Positions 9,133 through 17,958 are shown, numbered from the stretch's first letter. The stretch is DNA of 64,000 nt from Acinetobacter larvae (GCF_001704115.1 NZ_CP016895.1:1178001-1242000); one strand, 5' to 3'. The notes: generated from the letters alone by a model not told the origin. Made by a program: numbers and translations.

Positions 9133-10062
9133 ATGCGTTCAATTTTAGTATTCCCTGGGCAGGGTGCACAAAAAGTCGATATGTTACATGCGCTTTATGA
9201 TGATCCACTGGCAAAGCAATATATCGATCAAGCCTCTGATTGTTTGGGTGAAGATGTGCTGTGCTTAGATCAAGCTAGCGCTTTAAAGAGCACCTATGCG
9301 GTACAGATTTGTTTATATATTGCCGGTGCGATTAGCAGCGCATGGTTATATGCCCGCAATGTGCGAACGGATTATGTAGCGGGTTTGTCGATTGGCGCTT
9401 GGGCTGCTGCCCAAGCGGCTGGGGTTTTAAGCTTTGAAGACGGTTTAAAACTGGTCGCCAAACGTGCGCAACTGATGCAGCAAGCCTATCCGCAGGGTTA
9501 TGGCATGATGGCGATTTTATCAGCAGAATATGCCTGTGTTGCAGCTTGGGTTGCACAAGTGCATGAGCAAGGTGGTGTGGTATTTGTTGCCAATATCAAT
9601 GCAGATCGGCAAGTGGTGATTTCAGGGACGCACAGTGCAATGCAATCCGTTGCTGCTTATGCCCAGCAACAAGGTGTCAAGAGCATATTGCTGGATGTCA
9701 GTGTGCCATCACATTGTGCATTGTTAACGCAACAAGCAGAGCAATTGGCACAGGCAATGCAAGAGCTTACTTATCAGCAGCCACAGATTGCTTATTTGAG
9801 TGGCAGTTCGGGGCGTTTGTTATCACAGGGTAGCGCCGTGATAGACGATATTTGTTTCAACATGTGCAGAATGATTGATTGGGAAAGTACCGTGCAAGCG
9901 GCATGGGAAAGAGGTGCACGTATCTATATGGAGGCATTGCCTGGAACGGTTCTGTCAGGTCTGGCCAAAAAAGTTTTTCGGGAGGGGCGCATCCATTCAT
10001 TTCAAATAACATCTTTAGAAAATTTAGTCGTCGCGCTGCAACATCAAGGAGATTTGGCGTGA
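9133..10062 (+). CDS. mdcH: malonyl-S-ACP:malonate transacylase (malonate decarboxylase epsilon subunit)
   Basis: Acyltransferase of the FabD type (309 residues) that moves malonyl from malonyl-CoA to the carrier protein and so primes malonate decarboxylase. FPGQGAQ lies at residues 7-13, the nucleophile elbow GLSIG puts the serine at residue 86, and SVPSHC gives the probable catalytic His194. AGGAGG at 9121-9126 is six bases before the ATG at 9133; the reading frame also runs back to a TTG at 9103 but that start has no such site. Confidence 0.93.
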   Translation: MRSILVFPGQGAQKVDMLHALYDDPLAKQYIDQASDCLGEDVLCLDQASALKSTYAVQICLYIAGAISSAWLYARNVRTDYVAGLSIGAWAAAQAAGVLSFEDGLKLVAKRAQLMQQAYPQGYGMMAILSAEYACVAAWVAQVHEQGGVVFVANINADRQVVISGTHSAMQSVAAYAQQQGVKSILLDVSVPSHCALLTQQAEQLAQAMQELTYQQPQIAYLSGSSGRLLSQGSAVIDDICFNMCRMIDWESTVQAAWERGARIYMEALPGTVLSGLAKKVFREGRIHSFQITSLENLVVALQHQGDLA

Positions 10063-10107
10063 GCTACTAGTCGATAGTACAAAACTCAATGGATAGAGGA
10101 TATTAAA

Positions 10108-10518
10108 ATGATTATTTATGGTGTTGGTTTACTGGCAATTTCAACAATTATTGGGGTCATTCTTGGTGATCTACTCGGGGTGCTTTTTGGTGTACATTCC
10201 AATGTCGGTGGAGTAGGGATCGCGATGATCCTATTAATCTGCATCAGAATTTGGATGGAAAAGCATGGTCTCATGCACATCGAAACAGAACGAGGTGTCG
10301 CGTTCTGGGGCACTATGTATATTCCAATCGTGGTTGCTATGGCTGCACAACAGAACGTGATTACCGCTTTGTCGAGTGGGCATATGGCATTATTTGCTGC
10401 GGTCTGTACGGTTGCAGTCTGTACGTTAACCATCGCAGTATTAAGTCGTTATCACAAAGGTGAGCCTTTGCCTAGCGAACAACAAGATGCTGCTATAGGA
10501 GTAAAACTTCATGGTTGA
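10108..10518 (+). CDS. mdcL: malonate transporter small subunit MdcL/MadL
   Basis: Small membrane protein (136 residues) with four predicted hydrophobic stretches (about 2-20, 30-48, 65-85, 90-110). It is the MadL-type subunit of the two-component malonate transporter. A GAGGAT stands upstream of the ATG. It overlaps mdcM by eight bases, which agrees with the two products working as one inner-membrane complex. Substrate follows from the family and from the preceding malonate decarboxylase genes. Confidence 0.9.
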   Translation: MIIYGVGLLAISTIIGVILGDLLGVLFGVHSNVGGVGIAMILLICIRIWMEKHGLMHIETERGVAFWGTMYIPIVVAMAAQQNVITALSSGHMALFAAVCTVAVCTLTIAVLSRYHKGEPLPSEQQDAAIGVKLHG

Positions 10519-11275
10519 TTTACTCTTAAAAGATCTCACCAGTTTAGGTTTGATTACCGCTTTTGCTTTAATTGCCTTGATTATGTGGCTTTCTACCAAG
10601 CTGTCTAAATATTTGACCCGAGGTCGGGTACATGCCTCTGCCATTGCCATCGTGATTGGATTAATTTTGGCGTGGTTTGGCGGCTTTGTAACAGGAGGTC
10701 AAAAAGGCATTACCGATATCAGTTTATTTGCTGGAATTGGTTTAATGGGGGGTGCCATGCTGCGTGATTTCGCCATTGTCGCTACGGCCTTTGAAGTACA
10801 GGCGACAGAAGCCAAAAAAGCCGGATTTATCGGTGCATTGTCCTTATTATTGGGTACGATTTTACCGTTTATAGTCGGTTGTATCTTCGCTTGGATTTTT
10901 GGTTATCGTGATGCCGTCAGTATTACCACCATTGGTGCCGGCGCGGTCACTTATATTGTTGGTCCGGTAACGGGTGCTGCAATTGGTGCCAGCTCCGATA
11001 TCATGGCACTATCGATTGCTACAGGCTTAGTCAAAGCCATTTGCGTCATGGTGTCTACGCCAATGACCGCAAAATTTATGGGCTTGGATAATCCACGCTC
11101 AGCAATGATTTTTGGTGGATTAGCAGGCACAGTCAGTGGTGTTTCTGCAGGTTTAGCTGCAACGGATCGTCGTTTAGTGCCTTATGGTGCTTTAACGGCG
11201 ACATTCCATACCGGACTGGGCTGTTTGATGGGACCAACAGTATTATTCTTTGCGGTAAAAGCCTTGTTGGGTTAA
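10511..11275 (+). CDS. mdcM: malonate transporter large subunit MdcM/MadM
   Basis: Large subunit (254 residues) of the MadLM-type malonate transporter, almost wholly hydrophobic with about eight membrane segments. ATAGGAG at 10495-10501, inside mdcL, is nine bases before the ATG. It is the last gene of the mdc operon. Its final codons and TAA (11266-11278) match 13 bases of the 39-bp repeat that follows, so the repeat array appears to begin inside this gene. Confidence 0.92.
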   Translation: MVDLLLKDLTSLGLITAFALIALIMWLSTKLSKYLTRGRVHASAIAIVIGLILAWFGGFVTGGQKGITDISLFAGIGLMGGAMLRDFAIVATAFEVQATEAKKAGFIGALSLLLGTILPFIVGCIFAWIFGYRDAVSITTIGAGAVTYIVGPVTGAAIGASSDIMALSIATGLVKAICVMVSTPMTAKFMGLDNPRSAMIFGGLAGTVSGVSAGLAATDRRLVPYGALTATFHTGLGCLMGPTVLFFAVKALLG

Positions 11276-11527
11276 TTGGGCTTAGCTGAGACTTGGTATT
11301 TCGTTGGACTAATTGTGAACTTAGCTGAGACGTGGTATTTCGTTGGGTTAATTGAACTTAGCTGAGACGTGGTATTTCGTTGGGTTAATTGTGAACTTAG
11401 CTGAGACGCGGTATTTCGTTGGACTAATTGTGAACTTAGCTGAGACGCGGTATTTCGTTGGACTAATTGTGAACTTAGCTGAGACGCGGTATTTCGTTGG
11501 GCTAATTGTGAACTTAGCTGAGATACG
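11266..11527 (+). repeat. 39-bp tandem repeat array (minisatellite) after mdcM
   Basis: The landmark cttagctgag recurs at 11281, 11320, 11357, 11396, 11435, 11474 and 11513, giving spacings of 39, 37, 39, 39, 39 and 39. Units starting at 11396 and 11435 are identical; the outer units carry substitutions and the one at 11320 lacks two bases. The seventh copy decays after about 12 bases. The 13 bases gttgggttaattg that end mdcM (11266-11278, containing its TAA) equal the second half of units two and three. Units are contiguous with no spacers. Because 39 is a multiple of three, several frames stay open across the array. Confidence 0.95.
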
Positions 11528-11583
11528 CTGTTTCTGCTTAGACCGAGTGTGGTTGCGGGCACTGAGCATGTAAAAAATAGAGC

Positions 11584-11612
11584 AACGAGGGCTGTTATGG
11601 ATTGCCCTCGTT
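11584..11612 (-). terminator. intrinsic terminator between mdcM and mdcR
   Basis: A 9-bp perfect inverted repeat (aacgagggc / gccctcgtt) with an 11-base loop. Read on the minus strand it is followed within four bases by a T-rich run, so it best fits the end of mdcR. On the plus strand only three T follow. It may also stop mdc transcripts. The other bases between the repeat array and mdcR show nothing further. Confidence 0.6.
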
Positions 11613-11684
11613 TGCCTATGGGCTGGTGCTAAGCTTATAGCGATTCGAGTCGTATGTTGAGCTGTAGTTGGCTAGACATATATT

Positions 11685-12719
11685 TTATGGCGTTTTTTTC
11701 TGGTGTTTAGATCTGTTGGGCTGGGCTGGATTACTGCACTGCGGTGTTTTGCGGTACTGGCTCAGCGAGTGCTTTGGCGGCGCATGTTGTTGCGTAGCAT
11801 GTGTTTGCCCATAGTGATAGGCAAACATGCGACATTCTGCGAGCAAGGCGAGGACATTGGGATCACGTTCTTTGCTCTTTAAAAAAACCAGGCCGATTTT
11901 CTGTTGAATGCGATAAGGTTCCTGAAGTGCAATCAGTTTGACAGAGTTTTCATAAATACTGGAAATACGCCCAGGTAATAGCGCCACACCCACCCCAGTA
12001 CTGACCATACTGACTAAGGTAAATATATCGCTGACTTGTAAAAATACTTTGGGGTCTATACCCGCTTTTTGAAAGACTAGATCGCTGTCATGACGGGTTG
12101 CAAAGCCTTGCGATAAGGTTAAGAAAGTCTCATCTTTTAAGCGCGCTAGGTCGATGTGTTGTTCCTGTGCCCATTTGGCATCTTTGTGTACAGCCAAATA
12201 AATTTCATCTTCAAACAAGGGGAGATATTCAAAGCTGCTGTCTGTGCTGGATGAGTTGAGCGCAACAATAATGGCATCTAACTCAGTCGATTTTAATTTA
12301 CTGACCAAATCGACATTGGAACTGAGCAAGAGTTGAATATCCAATTCACCACGTCTGAGTTTTAAACCACTAATCAAGTTTGGAATGGTATTGACCGTAA
12401 GCGAATAGAGCGAACCTAAATGCAGCACTTTGGCGGCAAAGCCAGCAGCTTCACGGGTTTTATTGACCGCAAGCAGCATATCTTGTAGCAGTTTTTGTGC
12501 GTGGTCTTGGAGTACATAAGCGCTTTTTAATGGAATTAAACGACGCCCTTCATTTTTAAACAGGGGGCAGCCCAAAGTATTTTCTAAAGAGTGTAGCGCC
12601 TTATGCACAGAGACATTACTAATTTGCAGTTCAACGGCGGTCTTGGAAAGATTGCCACAGCGCATAAAAGCTAAGAAAGTTTGAATTTTTCGAATGGTGA
12701 ACTCATCGTCTATTTGCAT
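11685..12719 (-). CDS. mdcR: LysR family regulator of malonate genes
   Basis: LysR-type transcriptional regulator (344 residues from this start) with the helix-turn-helix at about residues 10-65 and a substrate-binding domain after residue 90. An upstream in-frame ATG at 12824 would add 35 residues of non-family sequence; the ATG at 12719 has AAGGAG eight bases ahead and begins at the usual point before the HTH. It faces the mdc operon tail to tail. Position and family suggest it activates mdc in response to malonate. The last 40 or so residues are polar and rich in His, Gln and Pro, longer than usual. Confidence 0.85.
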   Translation of the reverse strand: MQIDDEFTIRKIQTFLAFMRCGNLSKTAVELQISNVSVHKALHSLENTLGCPLFKNEGRRLIPLKSAYVLQDHAQKLLQDMLLAVNKTREAAGFAAKVLHLGSLYSLTVNTIPNLISGLKLRRGELDIQLLLSSNVDLVSKLKSTELDAIIVALNSSSTDSSFEYLPLFEDEIYLAVHKDAKWAQEQHIDLARLKDETFLTLSQGFATRHDSDLVFQKAGIDPKVFLQVSDIFTLVSMVSTGVGVALLPGRISSIYENSVKLIALQEPYRIQQKIGLVFLKSKERDPNVLALLAECRMFAYHYGQTHATQQHAPPKHSLSQYRKTPQCSNPAQPNRSKHQKKTP

Positions 12720-12867
12720 CAAACACACTCCTTGTTTTGGGCAAAATGATGGGTGATAAGGCTGCGGCACATGATTGAGAGACAGTAAAGTTGGGCTTCG
12801 GGTTCTGGTGCTCAGCATGTGCATCTATTTGGGTATATCCAGCTTAGCGCAGTGCCTTGTCAGACTT

Positions 12868-12894
12868 AAATAGCCACAGTTAAAGTGGCTATTT
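12868..12894. terminator. inverted repeat, possible terminator of the siderophore permease operon
   Basis: A perfect 10-bp inverted repeat (aaatagccac / gtggctattt) with a seven-base loop, about 95 bases past the end of the minus-strand permease gene. The stem ends in A/T runs that could act as a short U-tract in either direction. It is also upstream of mdcR, so a regulatory role is not excluded. Confidence 0.45.
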
Positions 12895-12988
12895 GATGTT
12901 TTTGATTGGTATATCTATTTGAAAAAAATAAATTTAACGGATTGACTTTAGCATAGATTATAGCCATAAGCAGCGGCAAATAGGTAGA

Positions 12989-14260
12989 TTAGGGAGCATC
13001 ATTGGCTTTGAGCTGCCGCGATAGCACTACCACCACAATGGTGACGATTGCCGCCACAATGCCCATAGCAAAGCCAGCAGCATAACCCAGTGCGGCAGAG
13101 ATACTCAGCAATGATGAAGACATCAGCATTTCCCCCATATCTCGTGCACTCTGTACGCAGGTCATATCGGTACCTGCTTGTTTGCCTTGTTGTGCAAAAC
13201 GCATCGCTTGTGTCATTAAGGCAACGGAGGCACAGCCAGCACCAAAACATCCCAGCATGGTGGCAGCTAAAGCAGCAACAAATAAGATCTGTGTTTGCTG
13301 CAGCAAAAACAACCAAAGGACTGCCGCCAATATGCCCATTAACATCCCCCAAATAAAGATGAGACGGATACTAAAGAAACGCAGTAAAAGCGCGCCACCA
13401 CCACAGCCGAGAAGAATAGTGCTAACGCCACCTAGCATACCCAATTGACCCACTTGTGTAACAGACCAGCCATGATCCAGCAGAGCCAGTTTGCCTAAAC
13501 CAAAACTAGAGACCATTGCAATAGCCGAAAAAGCTGCCAGTAACAATAAGGATGTACTGCCACGACGTTGCAAAAAGCGCCCTAGGCTGGCATGGCGTTG
13601 TTGTCGCACCGTCAAAGCATCGTTTGGTGGCATGTTTGATGGTCTGTTGGATGATATGGAGGGAGCTACTGGCTGTACCGCTTTTTCTTGGCTTAAGATC
13701 AATAACACTAAACTGGTGGTTATTATGCTGATTGGCAGCAATAGCGCCGTGGATATGCCGCAATGTCCGCTCAAGATCATCACGCCTGCACCGCCAATAA
13801 AAAATCCCACCATGGTACCTGCGACTTGGATGGCATTGACTTTAGACAGCTGTGTTGTGTCAAAGCTTTCACTGGCCATTGCATCTGTGGCAATGTCTTG
13901 GGTGGCACTGGCAAAAGAAGCAATCACAGCAAGTGTAATCACCCAAGTACTGCTTGCTGGATGGATACCAATCGTGGCAACAAGAATCAGGCACAGTAAC
14001 AAAATACTTTGCATCGGAATCAGCCAGCTACGGCGCCGTCCCAGTGCAGTGCTATAGTGGTTGTCGACTCTGGATGCCCATAAAAACTTAAGTACCCAAG
14101 GTAAACCCACAAAGGGTAGAAAAATAAGATTTTCTAAGCTTGCACCTTGTTGTTTGAGTAGCGTGGGGAGGGCGTCCATGGCTAAGCCTAAGGGGATTCC
14201 TTGTGATAGATACAATAAGCCAATGAGTAGCCAGCGTAGGCCGGGATGAAGATTAGTCAT
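12989..14260 (-). CDS. MFS permease, RhtX/FptX-AmpG type, probable siderophore uptake
   Basis: Major facilitator protein (423 residues) with about twelve membrane segments. The N-terminal part (YLSQGIPLGLAMDALPTLL, then FVGLPWVLKFLWASRVDN) is typical of the AmpG/RhtX/FptX branch, whose RhtX and FptX members import ferric siderophores across the inner membrane. The chosen ATG at 14260 overlaps the end of the cupin gene by eight bases; an in-frame TTG at 14281 is possible. The TonB siderophore receptor and AraC regulator upstream match the fptA-fptX-pchR arrangement, so siderophore import is favoured over muropeptide import (AmpG), though the substrate is unproven. Confidence 0.75.
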   Translation of the reverse strand: MTNLHPGLRWLLIGLLYLSQGIPLGLAMDALPTLLKQQGASLENLIFLPFVGLPWVLKFLWASRVDNHYSTALGRRRSWLIPMQSILLLCLILVATIGIHPASSTWVITLAVIASFASATQDIATDAMASESFDTTQLSKVNAIQVAGTMVGFFIGGAGVMILSGHCGISTALLLPISIITTSLVLLILSQEKAVQPVAPSISSNRPSNMPPNDALTVRQQRHASLGRFLQRRGSTSLLLLAAFSAIAMVSSFGLGKLALLDHGWSVTQVGQLGMLGGVSTILLGCGGGALLLRFFSIRLIFIWGMLMGILAAVLWLFLLQQTQILFVAALAATMLGCFGAGCASVALMTQAMRFAQQGKQAGTDMTCVQSARDMGEMLMSSSLLSISAALGYAAGFAMGIVAAIVTIVVVVLSRQLKANDAP

Positions 14261-14663
14261 GATGATTTGCAACTTTTTCAATTTTGCTACCTTGTGCAGG
14301 CGTCATAAATAGCAAGCTGCCGGCATGGATGACTTCAAAACGATGCCAAGTATTGGCGGGGATAACGATGCTTTGTTCAGCGTGTAACTGGATACGCTGT
14401 ACCTGTTGAAAGTTCTCATCACAATGACACAGCTCTAACGTGCCAGTAATTAATAAGATGGTTTCATCCCCTTTGGGGTGCTTTTCCCAAAAATGACCAT
14501 GCAGGGCTTGGGTGTCTGCAAATTTTTTCAGCCCGACAATCCAGTCCGCTTCACTGCGCCCTTTATGGTGTATAGATTCAATAGAGCTTTTAAAATTTTT
14601 GGCATGCAGTCCAACCAATTGCTCAAATAAACTAAAAGGTTGTAGTGGTTTAATCTGTGGCAT
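14253..14663 (-). CDS. small cupin-domain protein in siderophore operon
   Basis: A 136-residue single-domain cupin. The two cupin motifs are visible as HFWEKHPKGDETILLITGTLEL (about residues 56-78) and VIPANTWHRFEV (about 96-110), with several histidines able to bind a metal. GGAG lies seven bases before the ATG. It sits between the siderophore receptor and the permease and overlaps the permease start, so it is probably co-transcribed. The specific reaction is unknown. A role in handling or modifying the incoming ligand, or as a small-molecule sensor, is only inference. Confidence 0.75.
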   Translation of the reverse strand: MPQIKPLQPFSLFEQLVGLHAKNFKSSIESIHHKGRSEADWIVGLKKFADTQALHGHFWEKHPKGDETILLITGTLELCHCDENFQQVQRIQLHAEQSIVIPANTWHRFEVIHAGSLLFMTPAQGSKIEKVANHHD

Positions 14664-14681
14664 GGCAATCTCCTAAGTAAA

Positions 14682-14718
14682 AATGAGGCTGCCATAGCCG
14701 GTTTAGTAACTATGGCAG
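14682..14718 (-). terminator. hairpin between siderophore receptor and cupin, terminator or attenuator
   Basis: A perfect 9-bp inverted repeat (ctgccatag 14689-14697 / ctatggcag 14710-14718). On the minus strand it is followed by CCTCATTTTT, a U-tract, and the cupin ribosome binding site lies just beyond. It could trim transcripts leaving the receptor gene and lower expression of cupin and permease. Confidence 0.55.
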
Positions 14719-14761
14719 TCATGACAAAGCATTGTCTTGAGTGCGTCAGAGGGGATGCGTT

Positions 14762-16888
14762 TTAGAAATTGGCACGTAGGCTGAACATGGCAGCACGCGG
14801 TTCGCCATAACGGTTATTCCAATTCACACCTGACAGGCTATGGTAATAACGGCGGTCAAACAGGTTCTTTATATTAAGTGCGGCTTCCAGATGCGAATTG
14901 ATCTGATAACGTGCACTGGCATCAAATACGCTGTAGCCACCTTGGCTGAGGCGCACAGCACCAGATTGGGTATAAAAATCACTTTGTGCTCTTAAACCTA
15001 AGCCCAGTGTCAAACGTTGTTGCAAAGACTCAGGACGATAATTTGCCCAGAGATTGAACATGTGCCGTGGCGCAAAACTGGCAAAAGCTTCACCCGCTGA
15101 CTCGGCATCACGTAGGTATTTGCTGTGGTTATTGCTATAGCTGGCATTGAGTGTGAAGCTTGGACTGAGTTGTGTATTGGCTTCGAGCTCAAAGCCTCGA
15201 CTACGTACACGCCCATCAGCGATATAACAGGCAGTATCAAAAGAAGAGACACAGGGATGTGCAGGGTCTTCTTGGGCGCGGTCTTGTTGAATGATTTGAT
15301 AAACTGACGCATTGAGACTTAAACGTTGCTGCCATAAGTCTGCTTTGATGCCCAATTCCGTAGTACTGCCCCGCACTGGATCAAGTAATTCATCGTTATA
15401 GCTACGTTGTTGTTGGGGTTGGAAAATTTGTGCATAGCTGACATAAGTCATCCAAGCAGGGTTAAGTTGATAGACTAAACCCGCATAAGGGGTAACTTCA
15501 TGATCCAGTTTATTGACTTGGTTGTTGGCTTGATGTTCCCAGTTACTGACACGCCCACCGATAATCGCTTTGAGCTGATCAGTTAAGGCAAAGCGTCCCG
15601 TTGCATAAAAACCCAATTGCTTGATGTTTTCTGGACCGCGTGACATATAGTTGCCCATATAGGGCTGCGCCACTTGGCTGGGGTCCCAATGCCATGGATC
15701 AACAGCAATATTGGGGTCTAAACGAAAATCCATCGCTGACCATTGTTCGGTCGAGGTTTTTTGATATTGCGCACCGAATAACAGCTCATGCTGACGTTGC
15801 CACAGTTGCACTGTGCCTTTGACATAAGCGTCTAGGCTGTCTTGTTTGTTTTTAAACAGATAAGAACCACCGGTTAATTTAAGACCTAGACCGGTATTGG
15901 GATCGACTTTGCCTGTTGCACCTGCATAGTCCAGCTCGGCATCGCCATCAAAGCGATTGTATTGTACATTCAGTAACCAAGCATTTTGAAACTTATAATC
16001 TATACCAGCAAAGACTCGGGTATTGTCCCAATCAAAACGGTCCCAACTGACATCCAAATAGGTATGGCGTGGCAAATGCATATCACTGCCATCGGCATAA
16101 AAAGGTACACCTGCCATATTGGTGCCGCCACGAATGCTTTGATCATGTACCCCTGCATAGAGCGTCATTTGCTCAGTCAGATCAAAATCGATGACCCCGT
16201 AGTAATTTTCTGAGCGTTGTTTGGACACATCATAAAAAAAGTCTTTGTCGGTATAACTGGCAACAAAACGTGATTTGACGCGAGCATCTGGGCTCAAGGG
16301 TAGGTTGAGATCTAGGCTGCTATTGAGATGATCCCAACGCCCATAACCGAGTGTTGCTTGTGCTGCAACATGATCCAGTGGGCGTTTGGCAACCAGATTG
16401 ACCGTGGCGGCAGGGTTGCCGGTGCCCTGTAATAAACCATTGGCACCTTTGATGATTTCAACTTGCTCATACATCGCCATATCTTGTGGTGCAGACGCCA
16501 TATTGCCCATTAAAATCGGTGTGCCATTTTGCGCAAAAGAATCGATTTTAAAACCACGGGTATAGTAGCTGGTGGTTAACAATTGAAAGGGTTGGGTGGT
16601 AACACCAGACGTATTTTGCATCACCTCATCTAGACTTTGTAGGTTCTTTTGCTGCATCTCTTGGGCGCTAAATACTTTAACTGAATGAGGAATATCATGC
16701 AGTGTATCGCCCAGCTTGGCTTGACTGACTTGAGCTTGGTCTGCTGTTGCGGTTAAGGTAATGGTGTCAAGCTGCGTGGGCTCATCTTGGTCAGTTGCTG
16801 CAGCATAGGCTTGGGCATAAAGCCCTAGAGAAGCTAAGCAATAACTCAGTAAGGAGACTTTAAAGACACGATTGCACAGGGTAGACAT
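14762..16888 (-). CDS. TonB-dependent ferric siderophore receptor
   Basis: Outer-membrane receptor of 708 residues: signal peptide (about 1-30, ending AQAYAA), plug domain from about 55 to 170 with the YTRGF and GANGLLQGTGNPAATVNLVAKRP signatures, then a beta barrel ending in a C-terminal phenylalanine. No STN signalling domain is present, so it does not signal through FecR. The long-barrel features (RGGTNMAGVPFYADGSD, LPRHTYLDVSWDRFDWD) resemble the FpvA/FptA/FoxA siderophore branch rather than haem receptors. AAGGA precedes the ATG and a Fur-like site sits just upstream. The cupin and permease genes follow in the same direction. Confidence 0.9.
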   Translation of the reverse strand: MSTLCNRVFKVSLLSYCLASLGLYAQAYAAATDQDEPTQLDTITLTATADQAQVSQAKLGDTLHDIPHSVKVFSAQEMQQKNLQSLDEVMQNTSGVTTQPFQLLTTSYYTRGFKIDSFAQNGTPILMGNMASAPQDMAMYEQVEIIKGANGLLQGTGNPAATVNLVAKRPLDHVAAQATLGYGRWDHLNSSLDLNLPLSPDARVKSRFVASYTDKDFFYDVSKQRSENYYGVIDFDLTEQMTLYAGVHDQSIRGGTNMAGVPFYADGSDMHLPRHTYLDVSWDRFDWDNTRVFAGIDYKFQNAWLLNVQYNRFDGDAELDYAGATGKVDPNTGLGLKLTGGSYLFKNKQDSLDAYVKGTVQLWQRQHELLFGAQYQKTSTEQWSAMDFRLDPNIAVDPWHWDPSQVAQPYMGNYMSRGPENIKQLGFYATGRFALTDQLKAIIGGRVSNWEHQANNQVNKLDHEVTPYAGLVYQLNPAWMTYVSYAQIFQPQQQRSYNDELLDPVRGSTTELGIKADLWQQRLSLNASVYQIIQQDRAQEDPAHPCVSSFDTACYIADGRVRSRGFELEANTQLSPSFTLNASYSNNHSKYLRDAESAGEAFASFAPRHMFNLWANYRPESLQQRLTLGLGLRAQSDFYTQSGAVRLSQGGYSVFDASARYQINSHLEAALNIKNLFDRRYYHSLSGVNWNNRYGEPRAAMFSLRANF

Positions 16889-16903
16889 AGGCGTCCTTCA
16901 ATA

Positions 16904-16922
16904 AATAAGAATCATTTTTATT
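16904..16922 (-). promoter_or_regulatory. Fur-box-like site before siderophore receptor
   Basis: aataagaatcatttttatt resembles the Fur consensus (GATAATGATAATCATTATC) and, read on the minus strand, shares AATGATTCTTATT with the site before the FecI gene. It is 16 bases before the start codon. Assigned by eye. Confidence 0.55.
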
Positions 16923-17086
16923 TATTGTAAATACCGTGCTGCCGTGACTTTGGTGAAATCATCAGAGATTTTAGCGAAAGTGTATAAATTTGGCGAAAGT
17001 GTATAAATAAGCAAATGGCTTAGCTAATACTGCTTGCATTAACAGGTCTTAGGGAATTGAGCTAAAACAGCTTTGTTCAATAAACG

Positions 17087-17926
17087 CTAGTGACGACTAC
17101 GCAGTTGTAAGGGCTTCATGCCCAAATGTTGCTTACAGAATTTACTAAAGTGTGAATCACTTAGTCCGCATTGCCAAGCAATTTCACTGATCGGCATATG
17201 GCTTTGTGCCAATAAACACCGCGCTTTGGCAATTCTTTGTTGGGTCAAATAATCATAGACACTACAGCCAAAATATTGCTGAAAAGCAAATGACAGTTTA
17301 TTGGGGTTGAGTCCGACATATTGCGCCAATTGTTTAAGCGTAAAGGGGTGTTGAATATGCTGTTGTATGTGTTGCGCGGCAACTTCAAGTTGTTGTTGCA
17401 GTTGTGCGCTTAGCCCTGTTGGCTTGAGTCCTTGCTGTTGTAAAAAGCGATAGAGAATATCCAAGCCTTTGGCGGGAATTTGTAATTGGTCTAAAGGATG
17501 CTGTGGGTCAAGCGCTAAGATTTGCCGACTCAACTGTAAAATCTCAGCAGAGACGAGACCATCATTGACCAGATAATCACGTTGTTTTTGGAGTAAAGGA
17601 TCAATACTGTGAGCAAAGAAATGCTGGTTTTCAGCCAAGGGGAGGCGAATAGAAACATATTGCATCGGTTGTCTCAAGCTATATTGATGCTGCACGATGA
17701 GTGGTAAGTCGTTGCGTAGCAGATGGCAAAATGGTCCTTTTAGTTGTTTGGCGGGCGCAAAAGCTGTTTCATAGCAAATTTCTCCCCTTAATAAAATCAC
17801 CAATTTTAGCCCCTCGGTTTCTTGGTCTTCGGTTTTTAAGGGCGTCGTGGTGTCGGCTGCTAAACTGCCAGCTGAGATAGATAAGTCGGAAAAATGCAAG
17901 CGATGCTGCCAATGATGCTGTTGCAA
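17087..17926 (-). CDS. AraC family regulator, PchR-like
   Basis: AraC-type activator (279 residues) with a C-terminal double helix-turn-helix (about 180-275: LKQLAQYVGLNPNKLSFAFQ, then ISEIAWQCGLSDSHFSKFCKQHLG) and an N-terminal ligand domain resembling PchR-type siderophore sensors. The only plausible start is a TTG at 17926; no in-frame ATG lies near and the ribosome binding site is weak. It stands next to the siderophore receptor on the same strand and divergent from the haem sigma factor. By analogy with PchR it should activate the receptor-cupin-permease genes when the ferric siderophore is present. A perfect palindrome resembling a Fur box is 33 bases upstream. Confidence 0.82.
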   Translation of the reverse strand: MQQHHWQHRLHFSDLSISAGSLAADTTTPLKTEDQETEGLKLVILLRGEICYETAFAPAKQLKGPFCHLLRNDLPLIVQHQYSLRQPMQYVSIRLPLAENQHFFAHSIDPLLQKQRDYLVNDGLVSAEILQLSRQILALDPQHPLDQLQIPAKGLDILYRFLQQQGLKPTGLSAQLQQQLEVAAQHIQQHIQHPFTLKQLAQYVGLNPNKLSFAFQQYFGCSVYDYLTQQRIAKARCLLAQSHMPISEIAWQCGLSDSHFSKFCKQHLGMKPLQLRSRH

Positions 17927-17958
17927 GTGGATCGTCCAGAAATTTAAATCAAAGTTTC

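Noticed and set aside
11266..11527. CRISPR array
   Set aside because: Units are contiguous without unique spacers and no cas genes are present.
11272..11573. Open frames through the 39-bp repeat on both strands (repeated NLAETRYFVGLIV and related peptides)
   Set aside because: They exist because the unit is 13 codons long; no ribosome binding site, no proper ATG start on the plus strand, and they end where the array ends.
12989..14260. Muropeptide permease AmpG
   Set aside because: Same broad family, but the siderophore receptor, PchR-like regulator and order of genes favour the RhtX/FptX type; not excluded.
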